From Piscinibacter sp. (GTDB taxonomy: Bacteria > Pseudomonadota > Gammaproteobacteria > Burkholderiales > Burkholderiaceae_C): a stretch of DNA of 64,000 bases. Shown one piece after another: positions 38,433 to 46,830 of the stretch. Location of the stretch: NCBI GenBank assembly GCA_017983795.1, contig JAGOAS010000006.1:62001-126000 (forward strand). The letters run 5' to 3'. How positions within the stretch are numbered: position 1 is the first letter of the stretch; each line of letters begins with the position of its first letter. Position numbers and translations under genes: made by a program. The notes below the pieces were generated by a model. That model was not told where the DNA came from. It saw nothing but the letters and a program-made list of their open reading frames with translations, and did no database searches.

Positions 38433-38525
38433 ACTACAAGACATCACCCGGACTAACCCTCAAATCTGAAGCCTCACTCCTGGGTGATTGATGTAGTTCG
38501 CTGTAGTCAAGGTAACTCGACTACA
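38433..38525. promoter_or_regulatory. Repeated TGTAGT/ACTACA boxes between pullulanase and alpha-amylase
   Basis: In the 182-bp divergent spacer, ACTACA occurs at 38433-38438 and TGTAGT at 38492-38497. A clean inverted repeat TGTAGTC-N10-GACTACA spans 38502-38525. A further GGCTACAG lies at 38541-38548, 11 bases before the amylase ATG. Repeated dyads in a spacer shared by two starch-degrading genes look like operators for a sugar-responsive repressor or activator. No regulator gene is in the window. Confidence 0.5.
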
Positions 38526-38558
38526 CGAACGCGCGCCACCCGGCTACAGTCGCGCGCC

Positions 38559-40184
38559 ATGAGCACCTTGCACCCTCGCTTCCGTCGCCTTGCCGCCTTT
38601 TCCCTCGCCTTGCTGCTGGCCGCCTGTGGCGGCGGCGGAGGCGGTTCGACCGGCCCGCTGCCGAGCTTCGACACCTCGGCCGTCGCGGCTGCAGACGCCG
38701 GCGGCATGCCGAACGCCGACTGGCGCGCCGGCCCCTTCGCCGAGATCTTCGTGCGCGGCTACCAGGACAGCGACGGCGACGGCATCGGCGATCTGAAGGG
38801 CCTGACCAGCCGGCTCGACTACCTCAAGGACTTGGGCGTCACCGGCATCTGGCTGATGCCGATCACGCGCAGCCAGGATCACGACCACGGCTACGCGGTG
38901 AGCGACTACCGCAACGTCGAACCGGCCTACGGCAGCCTCGATGACCTGAACGCCCTCGTCGCGCAGGCGCACGCACGCGGCATCGGCGTGGTGCTCGACT
39001 ACGTGATGAACCACAGCGCGGCGCAGCACCCGGCCTTCGTCAACGCGAACAGCGGCAGCGGCAACGCCTATCGCAACTGGTACATCTTCAACTCGCCCTG
39101 CCCCGGCGGCTGGAGCATCTACGGCAACAACCCCTGGCGCAGCGGCACGGACGGCTGCTACTTCGCGCCCTTCTGGGACCAGATGCCCGACTTCAACCTG
39201 AAGAACACCACCGTCGTGACCTGGCACCAGGACAACCTGCGCTTCTGGCTCAACCGCGGCGTCGACGGCTTCCGCTTCGACGCGGTGGGCAACCTCGTCG
39301 AGAACGGGCCGAGTGCGTGGGAGAACCAGCCGGAGAACTTCGCGCTGATGGGCAACATCCGCGACATGGTCGGCGGCAGCTATGCGAACCGCTTTCTCGT
39401 CTGCGAAGGGCCGTCGGCACCGCTCGCGTTCGCCACGGCTTGCGGCAGCGCCTTCGCCTTCGGCCATCAGTCCGATCTGATCAACGCAGCCAAGGGCGAC
39501 ACCACGGCCATCGCCAACCTGGCGAACTACTTCCGCACAGCGCCAGCCGCCATGTCGACCATGCTGTCCAACCACGACAGCTTCGCCGGCCAACGCGCGA
39601 TGGACCAGTTCAACGGCGACGAGGCGCAGTACAAGCTCGCCGCTGCCACCTATCTGCTGCAACCCGGCACGCCCTTCATCTACTACGGTGAGGAGATCGG
39701 CATGCGCGGTGCATCAGCCAACATCGGCGACGACCCGAAGCTGCGCACGCCGATGAGTTGGACCAGCAGCAACACCGGCTCAGGCGGCTTCACCACCGGC
39801 ACGCCGTTCCGCGCGCTCTCGAGCAACGTGGCGACGAACAACGTGCAGGTGCAGCAGGCCAACAACACGTCGCTGTTCAACTGGTACAAGGCCGTGATCG
39901 CCGCGCGCCAGGCCAACCCGGCACTGCGCAGCGGCACCCATGTGAGCGCCACCGCCACCGGCACCACGCTGAGCTTCCAGCGCGCGACCAGCAGCCAGCG
40001 CGCCGTGGTGATGATCAACTACGGCAGCGGCCCGGCGCTGGTGAGCGCCTCCGGCCTGCCGGCCAATGGCTTGCTCACCAGCGTCTTCCCGCCCGGCGGC
40101 GTGAACGCCGACATCGACGCCGGCGGCACCGCCAGCGCAACCATCCCCGCCCAGTCGCTGCGCGTCTTCGTCATCGCACCCTGA
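38559..40184 (+). CDS. Alpha-amylase family lipoprotein (GH13)
   Basis: A 541-residue GH13 enzyme with a lipoprotein signal (LALLLAAC followed by six glycines), so it is probably anchored in the outer membrane. The barrel motifs are present in order: VVLDYVMNHS (region I), DGFRFDAVGNL (nucleophile Asp), RFLVCEGPSAP (acid/base Glu) and MLSNHDSFAG (transition-state Asp). A DSDGDGIGDLKGLTSRLDYL calcium-type start of the barrel precedes them, and a small C-terminal beta domain follows. Closest in style to alpha-amylases/oligo-1,6-glucosidase-like GH13 members; exact bond preference is uncertain. ATG 38559 gives a proper signal peptide. Confidence 0.9.
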   Translation: MSTLHPRFRRLAAFSLALLLAACGGGGGGSTGPLPSFDTSAVAAADAGGMPNADWRAGPFAEIFVRGYQDSDGDGIGDLKGLTSRLDYLKDLGVTGIWLMPITRSQDHDHGYAVSDYRNVEPAYGSLDDLNALVAQAHARGIGVVLDYVMNHSAAQHPAFVNANSGSGNAYRNWYIFNSPCPGGWSIYGNNPWRSGTDGCYFAPFWDQMPDFNLKNTTVVTWHQDNLRFWLNRGVDGFRFDAVGNLVENGPSAWENQPENFALMGNIRDMVGGSYANRFLVCEGPSAPLAFATACGSAFAFGHQSDLINAAKGDTTAIANLANYFRTAPAAMSTMLSNHDSFAGQRAMDQFNGDEAQYKLAAATYLLQPGTPFIYYGEEIGMRGASANIGDDPKLRTPMSWTSSNTGSGGFTTGTPFRALSSNVATNNVQVQQANNTSLFNWYKAVIAARQANPALRSGTHVSATATGTTLSFQRATSSQRAVVMINYGSGPALVSASGLPANGLLTSVFPPGGVNADIDAGGTASATIPAQSLRVFVIAP

Positions 40185-40200
40185 GCGCTGCCGCGCTCAG
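40181..40200. terminator. Short hairpin holding both convergent stop codons (amylase/pfp)
   Basis: A perfect 8-bp stem CTGAGCGC-tgcc-GCGCTCAG contains the amylase TGA on one arm and the pfp stop (TGA on the minus strand) on the other. There is no T-tract, so terminator strength is doubtful. Confidence 0.45.
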
Positions 40201-41414
40201 GCGCGGCGAAGCACCTTTTCCACCGGGTTGGTGCGCAACCGGAAGGCATCCGGCATGCCCGAGCCCAGCAGTGGGCGCAGGTAGAGGCGGAAGGCGTCGG
40301 TCACGTCGGTGCCGCTGGCGGCGATGAACTCGTCTTCCATGGTGCGCGTGCGCCCGGCCACGCCGGCCAGCGCCGCGAGTTCGTACTCCACCGAGTAGAA
40401 GCCGGTGCGCTTGATGGACACCGAGCCGTCGCGCTGGCCCCACATGGCGTACTGCACCGCCTTCTCGCCGACCTCGCGCGCCTCGCGCTGATCGACATCG
40501 CTGACGCAGCCGATGAAGCTGCGCTGCAGGTAGCCGAAGGTGTCGCCGCGCACGCGCTTGATCTTCAGCCTGGCCTTGATCTCCTCGCACAGCAGGTCGG
40601 CCAGCGCGCCGTTGCCGGAGAGCTGCACGTTGCCGTGCGCGTCGTGCTCGAGGTCCTTGGCGAGCTTGGCGGCGATGGGCGCGCCGCCCTCGTCGTGGAT
40701 GCCTTCGGAGACGGCGATCACGCAGCGGCCGTGGCGCTCGTGGGTGGCCTTCACGTCGGCGAGGAACTTCTCGAGCACGAACACGCGCTCGGGCAGGTAG
40801 ATCAGGTGCGGGCCGTCGTCGGGAAACTTCTTGCCCAGCGCCGAGGCGGCCGTCAGGAAGCCGGCGTGCCGCCCCATCACCACCGCGAGGTAGACGCCGG
40901 GCAGCGCCGCGTTGTCGAGGTTGGCGCCGGCGAAGGCCTGGGCCACGAAGCGCGCCGCCGAGGGGAAGCCGGGCGTGTGGTCGTTGCCGACCAGGTCGTT
41001 GTCGATGGTCTTGGGAATGTGGATCGAGCGCAGCGGGTAGCCGGCCTTGGCCGCCTCCTCGCTGACGATGCGCACGGTGTCGGCCGAGTCGTTGCCGCCG
41101 ATGTAGAAGAAGTGCTCGATCTCGTGGGCGCGCAGCACCGCGAAGATCTCCTGGCAGTACTTCAGGTCGGGCTTGTCGCGCGTGGAGCCCAGCGCCGAGG
41201 CCGGCGTGTTGGCCACCTGCTCGAGGTTGTGGCTGGTTTCCTGGGTGAGGTCGACGAAGTCCTCATCGACGATGCCGCGCACGCCGTGGCGCGCGCCGTA
41301 GACCCTTCTCACCTCGCCGAAGCGTCGCGCTTCGAGCGCCACGCCGACCAGCGACTGGTTGATCACGGCGGTCGGGCCGCCGCCTTGGGCGACGAGGATC
41401 TTTCCGGATTTCAT
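40197..41414 (-). CDS. pfp: PPi-dependent 6-phosphofructokinase
   Basis: A 405-residue PfkA-superfamily enzyme that interconverts fructose-6-phosphate and fructose-1,6-bisphosphate. The phosphoryl-donor motif is GGNDSADT, where ATP enzymes have GGDGS. The presence of Asp in place of Gly, together with PKTIDNDL, indicates pyrophosphate use. AQGGGPTAVINQSLVG, MGRHAGFLTA and GYLQRS are further family segments. The start at ATG 41414 has CCCTGCATG just before and no strong Shine-Dalgarno. It is convergent with the alpha-amylase, so glycan breakdown and a reversible glycolytic step are neighbours, though not co-transcribed. Donor specificity is inferred. Confidence 0.88.
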   Translation of the reverse strand: MKSGKILVAQGGGPTAVINQSLVGVALEARRFGEVRRVYGARHGVRGIVDEDFVDLTQETSHNLEQVANTPASALGSTRDKPDLKYCQEIFAVLRAHEIEHFFYIGGNDSADTVRIVSEEAAKAGYPLRSIHIPKTIDNDLVGNDHTPGFPSAARFVAQAFAGANLDNAALPGVYLAVVMGRHAGFLTAASALGKKFPDDGPHLIYLPERVFVLEKFLADVKATHERHGRCVIAVSEGIHDEGGAPIAAKLAKDLEHDAHGNVQLSGNGALADLLCEEIKARLKIKRVRGDTFGYLQRSFIGCVSDVDQREAREVGEKAVQYAMWGQRDGSVSIKRTGFYSVEYELAALAGVAGRTRTMEDEFIAASGTDVTDAFRLYLRPLLGSGMPDAFRLRTNPVEKVLRRA

Positions 41415-41469
41415 GCAGGGCCTCCAGGCAACGGCGTGATCCTACGCCGCCGCCGGAGGCCGGCAAGCG

Positions 41470-41709
41470 TCAGGCGGCGAGCCTCAGCGGCTCGCGCGGC
41501 GTGCCCTCGTAGCCCTGCAGCTCGGCCAGCGCACGGCGGATGTCCGCCTCGTCGCCGTCGATCACCGCGCGGTCGGCGCGGCGCAGCGAGTGCTCGATCA
41601 GCGCGCTGGCGAAGGCGCCGGCCGAGCCGATGGCCACGTACTTGCGCACCAGTTCGCGGCAACGGGCCTGTTCGGCGGGAAGGGCGTGGAGCAGATGCGT
41701 GTTCATCAT
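41470..41709 (-). CDS. Small conserved-looking hypothetical protein
   Basis: I do not recognise a named family. The 79-residue protein starts MMNTHLLHALPAEQ after a good AGGAG at seven bases, which supports real translation. It is helical, with the centre ELVRKYVAIGSAGAFASALI followed by an acidic/basic helix (RRADRAVIDGDEADIRRAL). There is no signal peptide, metal motif or HTH. It is a single gene between pfp and the clostripain-like peptidase on the same strand. The 134 bases upstream contain a GC-rich 8-bp hairpin (41735-41759) and no other gene. Confidence 0.6.
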   Translation of the reverse strand: MMNTHLLHALPAEQARCRELVRKYVAIGSAGAFASALIEHSLRRADRAVIDGDEADIRRALAELQGYEGTPREPLRLAA

Positions 41710-41843
41710 GGTGCTTCTCCTGGATCGGTTGACGAGGACGACGGGTGTCGTGTCGTCCTGGTTTCATTTCAGTCCAGGGCCCTTCCCATTGCGACGCCGG
41801 CCGGACGTGATCTGTGTCGCACGCGAAGACGATGGGCAGACGA

Positions 41844-43409
41844 TCAGGCTGCCGCCTTGCCGCGGCCACAGGGCGGCGGCGGCGGGTACTTCTTCGGATC
41901 GAAGCTGGCGTTGAACACCGGGAACTGCGGGATGCGCGCCGGCAGCAGGCGCACCGGTTCCTGGCTCTCCTTGTGGTACTCGATGATGAAGTCCACCCAG
42001 TCGGTGACCTTCACGAAGTCGATGATGTGCGGCTGCACGCGCGGCTTGTTGGGGTCGGGGTTGATGTCGAGGTAGTAGGGCGAGCGCCAGTCCCACAGGC
42101 CGCGCAGCAGCGGGTCGGGCAGGAAGATGTTCATCGCCAGCGCGTCGGCGCTGAAGTCCCAGGTGATGTTCGTGCCCGCCGCCACCCAGGGCTGCTCCTC
42201 GGGCGAGCCGTAGACCTTGATGCCGACCAGCGCATCCTTCAATGCCTTGGCATTGCGGTGCACGCCCGGGTGGGCGCGGAAGTCATGCGCCAGCAGCGCG
42301 TCGGCGAAGCTGGCGAGGTCGGTGAGCTGGTCGGGCGCCTCCAGCCGGTAGCCGGCTTCGGTGTCGTACTGCTGGGCCTTCAGAATCGCCTTGCCGATCT
42401 CCTGCACCACCGCCGCGCGCGCCTGCGAATGCGGCGGCGGCGAGCGCAGCGCGTCCAGCAGCGCATCGGCCAGGTCGTCGAGCCGTTCGGTGATGTCCTT
42501 CATGCGCGCGAGCCGCACGGTGCAGCCGAGCGTCGGGTGGTTGCCCTTGGCTTCGAGGATCCTCTCGTTGCCCTTGGCGAAGGCGCGCGCCAGTTCCTTG
42601 GACGTCGCCGTGCCCTGCTGCGCGAGCTGCGCGAACACCGCCGGATAGCCTTCGCCGGCGGTGAAGAAGTTGTAGTTCGGGTAGCCGGTGGCGTACTCGG
42701 CATAGGGCGCCACGGTGTGCAGCACCTCGGCGGACATGTTGAAGCAGTTGTCGAAGTGGATCACCGCCAGCTTGGGCACGCCGGCATCGAGCGCCGCCTT
42801 GAGTGCATCGCCCAGGCCCCAGGTGGACAGCGGCATCGAGCCGCCCGGCAGCAGCGGCGAGCCCCCCGGCAACAACGGTGAGCCGCCCGGCAGCAGCGGC
42901 GAACCACCGGGCAGCACCGGCGAGCCGCCCGTGGTCCCGTTCAGGTGCCACTCGAAGCGGCCGCTCTCGGTGAGGTTGGCCAGCGTGAGCTGGCGCCGGT
43001 CGATCTCGGGCAGGTAGCCGGCGCCGTGGCCTTCGAGCGCGAGCACGATGGCCGAGCTCGGCCGGCTCTGGTGCGCGTGGCGCAGAAAGCCCGCCAGGTT
43101 GGCCGGCGCCGCCATGTCCTGCTTCCAGCGCGACGTCACCTTCGCCTCGGCGGGCTTGCCGGCCTCGATCTCGAGCAGCCAGGTGTCGTCGGCCACGCGG
43201 TCGATCAGCGCGGCGACGTGGATGCCCTGCGCCGCCACCTTCATCAGCCCCTGCACCAGCGGATGCTGGGCGAGCGTCTGCGAGCTGCCTTCGGGGTAGG
43301 TGGAGAGCACCTCGTCGCCGCCGAAGGGCGCGTAGACGGCGAACAGCACGCTGTCGCTGCGCAGCGTGCTGTCGTCGGGCTGTTCCGGCAAGAGTCGGGG
43401 CAGTGCCAT
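41844..43409 (-). CDS. Clostripain-like (C11) cysteine peptidase with LPGGSPL tandem repeats
   Basis: A 521-residue protein with a caspase-like C11 fold. The catalytic His is H128 in VLALEGHGAGYLPEID and the catalytic Cys is C222 in VIHFDNCFNMSAEVL. Between them, residues 161-191 hold four seven-residue repeats (LPGGSPL), where C11 enzymes usually have their processing loop. No signal peptide is seen, so it is probably cytoplasmic. The C-terminal 250 residues are conserved-looking but unassigned and end in a proline run (KKYPPPPPCGRGK). AGGAGG stands seven bases before ATG 43409. It is divergent, with an 81-bp spacer, from a large helical-repeat/wHTH protein that may be functionally linked. 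The substrate is unknown. Confidence 0.78.
   Translation of the reverse strand: MALPRLLPEQPDDSTLRSDSVLFAVYAPFGGDEVLSTYPEGSSQTLAQHPLVQGLMKVAAQGIHVAALIDRVADDTWLLEIEAGKPAEAKVTSRWKQDMAAPANLAGFLRHAHQSRPSSAIVLALEGHGAGYLPEIDRRQLTLANLTESGRFEWHLNGTTGGSPVLPGGSPLLPGGSPLLPGGSPLLPGGSMPLSTWGLGDALKAALDAGVPKLAVIHFDNCFNMSAEVLHTVAPYAEYATGYPNYNFFTAGEGYPAVFAQLAQQGTATSKELARAFAKGNERILEAKGNHPTLGCTVRLARMKDITERLDDLADALLDALRSPPPHSQARAAVVQEIGKAILKAQQYDTEAGYRLEAPDQLTDLASFADALLAHDFRAHPGVHRNAKALKDALVGIKVYGSPEEQPWVAAGTNITWDFSADALAMNIFLPDPLLRGLWDWRSPYYLDINPDPNKPRVQPHIIDFVKVTDWVDFIIEYHKESQEPVRLLPARIPQFPVFNASFDPKKYPPPPPCGRGKAAA
42838..42921 (-). repeat. Four 21-bp tandem repeats inside the clostripain-like gene
   Basis: The units 42838-42858, 42859-42879, 42880-42900 and 42901-42921 encode GGSPLLP-type heptapeptides. 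Units 1 and 3 are identical; the others differ by a few silent or conservative bases. The array is in frame, so copy-number change would alter the linker length without breaking the gene. Confidence 0.9.
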
Positions 43410-43490
43410 GGCGATTCCTCCTGGACGTGATCGATCCGCGCACGCTACGCCTGCCGGCATCGCATTCATAGGCACTCGTCCTTCGGTGGG

Positions 43491-45782
43491 ATGGCACGCC
43501 GCGAGACGATCGTGAGACGATTCCTTCCCGCCATGGAAACAGTTGCTCACAACTCCGACCCCACCGCGCTGCGCCAGCCCTCGCAGCCGGTGGCCGAAGC
43601 CGTGGCCGAGGGCCTGCTGGCCGCGCGGCGTGCCGGCCGGCTGGAGGAATGGCTGCGCCGGCACCGCCGCATCACGCGCTGGCTGATGCGCCACTGGCTG
43701 CGGCCGCTGCACGGCGCCGCCGGCGAGACGCTCGACGCCGCCCACCCGGCCGCGGCGGTCGAGCTGCTGCTGCAATGGGCGGTCGGCCAGCAGCGCCCCG
43801 ACCGCGCCGGCCTCGCCGCGACCATCTCGCGCGATGCCTGGCTCGATCGCACCAGCTGGCGGCCGCTGCTGGCGCTGGCCTGCCAGTACGGCTTCATGGC
43901 CGTGCCGGCCTTTCGCGACCGCTACCGCGGCCACGCCGACGAGGCCGCCGCCAGCCAGCTGTGCGGGCTCTGGTCGGTCGGCGCGAGCACCTATTACCGC
44001 TACCTCGACAAGGGCAAGCGCGCGCTGGCGCTGTGCCTGCGCGACGTGCCCACGTCTGCCGAGCCGCGCCTCGCGCTGCGCGCGCTGGCGCGCGACTGGG
44101 CCGTGCAACACGCCGGCCTGGACACGCCGCAGGCACGCGCGGCCTGGCACGCACGCCACGCGGCGGCGGCCCAGCTGGCCGGCGACAGCCTCGCCGCGCT
44201 GTGGCATCTGGCGCAGGCCGGCGACTCGGCCGGCGTGACGCGCGCGCTGCAACGCCACAGCGTCGAGCTGGCCAACGATGCCGAGACCGATGCGATCGTC
44301 GAGACCGTGGAGGCCGCGGCGTCGACGCCGCGCGAGCGCTTCGAGCTGCAGCTCGCGCGCGCCGCGCTGGCACGCATGCGCGGCGACGCCGCTGGCGAGC
44401 TGGCCCGACACGAACAGGCGCTGCGCCTGGCGGCCGAGGCCGACGATGCGCTGCTGCTGGGCATCGTCTACGGCGCGCTCGGCAAGTTCCACGAGCCGCG
44501 CGACCTCGACCGCGCCTTCGCCTGCTACCAGGACAGCGTCGAGTGCCTGCGCCGCTCCGGCCTCGGCGACGACGCCGGCGCGGCGGTCGAGGTCATCGAG
44601 GAATACGTGGCCACGCTGGTGCGCCTGGGCTGGCTGTACGCGCTGCGCAACGACCCGCGCGCCATGGCACTGCTCGAGCGTGCGCAGTCGGTGGCGGGCC
44701 GCTACACGCTCTCGCCGGCGACGCTGGCCATGCTCGAGCAGACCTGGGGCGAATGCCTGCGCCGCGCCGGCGACCTGCCGCACGCGCTCGAGCACAAGCA
44801 CCGCGCGCTGCTGCTGTACGAGCGCATCGACGACCGCCAGGCCATCCTCAAGACCTACGGCAACCTGAGCCTGATCTACGGCGAAGCGAAGGACTTCGTC
44901 CGCGCACGCGACTATGCGCAGCGCGTGCTGGCACTGGCCGAGACGATGACGGTGGAGCCCGAGATCCTCGCCAGCACGCACATCAACCTGGGCGTGGCCT
45001 GGTTCTGGCAATCCGACTTCGAGCAGGCTCGCGAGCAATACCAGCTGGCGCTGGACACCGCCATGCGCCATCGCCTGCACCGCGTCGCCGGCATCGCGCA
45101 CCTGAACCTCGCCGAGGTCTACTACATGCGCTTCAAGCGGACCGGCGATCCGGCCGACGAAGCGCGCGGCGACGCCCACGCGGCCGCCACGACGGCGCCC
45201 TGGACGCAGGACAGCGACCCGGCGCACAGCGAGGCCGCCCGGAAGATCAAGGCCGAGATCCTCGGCCCCAGCGCGGATCGCGCGCGCGACCGCATGTTGC
45301 CGAGCGAAGCCGCCGCGCACTACGCCGAAGTCGCCGAAGTGCAGCGCCAGCGCGAGCGCCTCGCACTGCCGGGCGCGCCGCCCGAGCACGTGCGCGCGCA
45401 CCTGGCGATCGCACGCGCCTACCTCGCCATCGCGATGAAGGAGCGCGAGGCCGCGCTCGCGCTGATCGAGCGCCACGCGCTGGGCGACGGCTTCGCCGCC
45501 GAGTTCGACGCCCTGCGCCGCACCTTCGAGCGCGAGCTGACGCGCGAGCAGAAGCTCGCCGGCGCCTGGCGCGAGGCCACCGCCGACCTGCTCAACCCGC
45601 AGCGCTGCAGCGCCGTGCTGGCGCAGCTGCTGGCCGAGGGCTCGCTCAACAAGAGCGGTTATGCGCAGCTGTGCGCGCTGAGCCCGGCCACCGCCTCCAA
45701 GCACCTGGTGACGCTGGCCGAGCGCGGCCTGCTGGTGCAAAGCGGCAAGGGCCCGGCGACGCGCTACACGCTGCCGGCCTGA
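43491..45782 (+). CDS. Large TPR-repeat protein with C-terminal winged helix
   Basis: A 763-residue soluble protein. Residues of about 1-250 are helical and unassigned, with no P-loop, so it is not a STAND ATPase. Residues 280-560 contain tetratricopeptide-like repeats (ERFELQLARAALARMRGD, LGIVYGALGKFHEPRDLDRA, ILKTYGNLSLIYGEAKDFV, STHINLGVAWFWQSDFEQAR). The last 60 residues form a winged helix (LNKSGYAQLCALSPATASKH, then LVTLAERGLLVQSGKGPATR), like the ends of some Fic and RecG-related proteins. The start is either ATG 43491 or ATG 43533. It is divergent from the clostripain-like peptidase and convergent with the RlmN-like gene three bases away. A transcription-control role is possible. Confidence 0.75.
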   Translation: MARRETIVRRFLPAMETVAHNSDPTALRQPSQPVAEAVAEGLLAARRAGRLEEWLRRHRRITRWLMRHWLRPLHGAAGETLDAAHPAAAVELLLQWAVGQQRPDRAGLAATISRDAWLDRTSWRPLLALACQYGFMAVPAFRDRYRGHADEAAASQLCGLWSVGASTYYRYLDKGKRALALCLRDVPTSAEPRLALRALARDWAVQHAGLDTPQARAAWHARHAAAAQLAGDSLAALWHLAQAGDSAGVTRALQRHSVELANDAETDAIVETVEAAASTPRERFELQLARAALARMRGDAAGELARHEQALRLAAEADDALLLGIVYGALGKFHEPRDLDRAFACYQDSVECLRRSGLGDDAGAAVEVIEEYVATLVRLGWLYALRNDPRAMALLERAQSVAGRYTLSPATLAMLEQTWGECLRRAGDLPHALEHKHRALLLYERIDDRQAILKTYGNLSLIYGEAKDFVRARDYAQRVLALAETMTVEPEILASTHINLGVAWFWQSDFEQAREQYQLALDTAMRHRLHRVAGIAHLNLAEVYYMRFKRTGDPADEARGDAHAAATTAPWTQDSDPAHSEAARKIKAEILGPSADRARDRMLPSEAAAHYAEVAEVQRQRERLALPGAPPEHVRAHLAIARAYLAIAMKEREAALALIERHALGDGFAAEFDALRRTFERELTREQKLAGAWREATADLLNPQRCSAVLAQLLAEGSLNKSGYAQLCALSPATASKHLVTLAERGLLVQSGKGPATRYTLPA

Positions 45783-45785
45783 TCC

Positions 45786-46817
45786 TCAGGCGCGGATCGG
45801 GATGCGCCGCTGCGGCGCCGCCGCCAGTTCGCGCGCACGCAGCTGGCCGCAGCCGGCCTCCACGTCCTGCCCGGCCGACTGGCGCAGCCGCGCCAGCACG
45901 CCGCGCTGGTTGAGCGCACGCATGATCGCGCCGGCGCGCTCGTCCGAAGGGCGGCGCCAGGCCAGGCCATCGATCGGATTGAACGGGATCATGTTCATGA
46001 TCGCGTAGCGGCCCTTCAGCAGCGCCACCAGTGCTTCCACCTCGTCGTCGCCGTCGTTGACGCCTTCGATCAGCGTCCACTGGTACTGGATCGGGTAGCC
46101 GGTGGCGCGCGCGTAGCGCTCGCCGGCCTCGATCAGCTCGGCCGGATCGAAACGCGGCGCGCGCGGCAGCAGCTGCGCGCGCAGATCCGCCTTCGTGGTG
46201 TGCAGCGACAAGGCCAGCGCCGGCTTGACGCGCCCCTGCGGCAGCCGCTCGAAGACGCGCGCATCGCCCACCGTGGAGAACACCAGCTGCTTGTGCGCGA
46301 TGCCGCCGGCGGTGCCGAGCAGCTCGATGGCGTCGAGCACCGCGTCGAGGTTGTGCGCCGGCTCGCCCATGCCCATGAATACCACCTTGCGCACCGCGCG
46401 GCGCTGCCGCGCCAGCGCCACCTGCGCGACGATCTCGCCGCTGCCGAGCTGGCGGATCAGGCCGTCGCGGCCGGTCATGCAGAATACGCAGCCGACCGCG
46501 CAGCCGGCCTGCGTCGACACGCACAGGCCCTCGCGCGGCAGCAGCACGCTCTCCACCGTCTGGCCGTCGGCCAGCGTGACCAGCAGGCGCTCGGAGCCGT
46601 CCCCGCCCGCGTGCGCCGAACGCAGCGTGGCCAGGCCGGCGAGTTCGGCTTCGAGCGCGGGCAGCGCCTCGCGCAGTTCGAGCGGCAGCCAGTCTTCGAT
46701 GCGGCGCCGACCGTGGGTCTGCGGCAGCGCGTTCGCCCACAGGCGCAGCACGCGCTCCTCGTGCTTGGGCTTGGCGCCCAGCGAACGCAGGCGGTGGCGA
46801 AGATCGGCGATGCGCAT
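45786..46817 (-). CDS. RlmN/Cfr-family radical SAM protein
   Basis: A 343-residue member of the dual-specificity rRNA/tRNA methyltransferase family. The radical SAM cysteines are in STQAGCAVGCVFCMTG (CxxxCxxC). The conserved FMGMGEPAHNLD, STVGDAR and LALSLHTT follow, and the second catalytic cysteine is in QDVEAGCGQLR. Canonical RlmN is about 380 residues with a longer N-terminal domain (residues 1-80 here are short), so this may be a paralog rather than the house-keeping enzyme. ATG 46817 is preferred over an in-frame TTG nine bases upstream. It lies between the helical-repeat gene and a palindromic repeat. Confidence 0.85.
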   Translation of the reverse strand: MRIADLRHRLRSLGAKPKHEERVLRLWANALPQTHGRRRIEDWLPLELREALPALEAELAGLATLRSAHAGGDGSERLLVTLADGQTVESVLLPREGLCVSTQAGCAVGCVFCMTGRDGLIRQLGSGEIVAQVALARQRRAVRKVVFMGMGEPAHNLDAVLDAIELLGTAGGIAHKQLVFSTVGDARVFERLPQGRVKPALALSLHTTKADLRAQLLPRAPRFDPAELIEAGERYARATGYPIQYQWTLIEGVNDGDDEVEALVALLKGRYAIMNMIPFNPIDGLAWRRPSDERAGAIMRALNQRGVLARLRQSAGQDVEAGCGQLRARELAAAPQRRIPIRA

Positions 46818-46830
46818 GGCGCGCAAGCAT

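Noticed and set aside
41735-41759. 8-bp hairpin as terminator of the clostripain-like gene
   Set aside because: No T-tract on either strand and the stem is far (about 85 bases) from the stop; function cannot be supported.
42838-42921. Possible short CRISPR-like array
   Set aside because: The units are contiguous 21-bp in-frame coding repeats without spacers.
43410-45740. Very long minus-strand reading frame continuing upstream of the clostripain-like gene
   Set aside because: It mirrors the TPR-repeat/wHTH gene on the + strand. GC-rich third positions keep the antisense frame open. The real peptidase starts at 43409 after AGGAGG.
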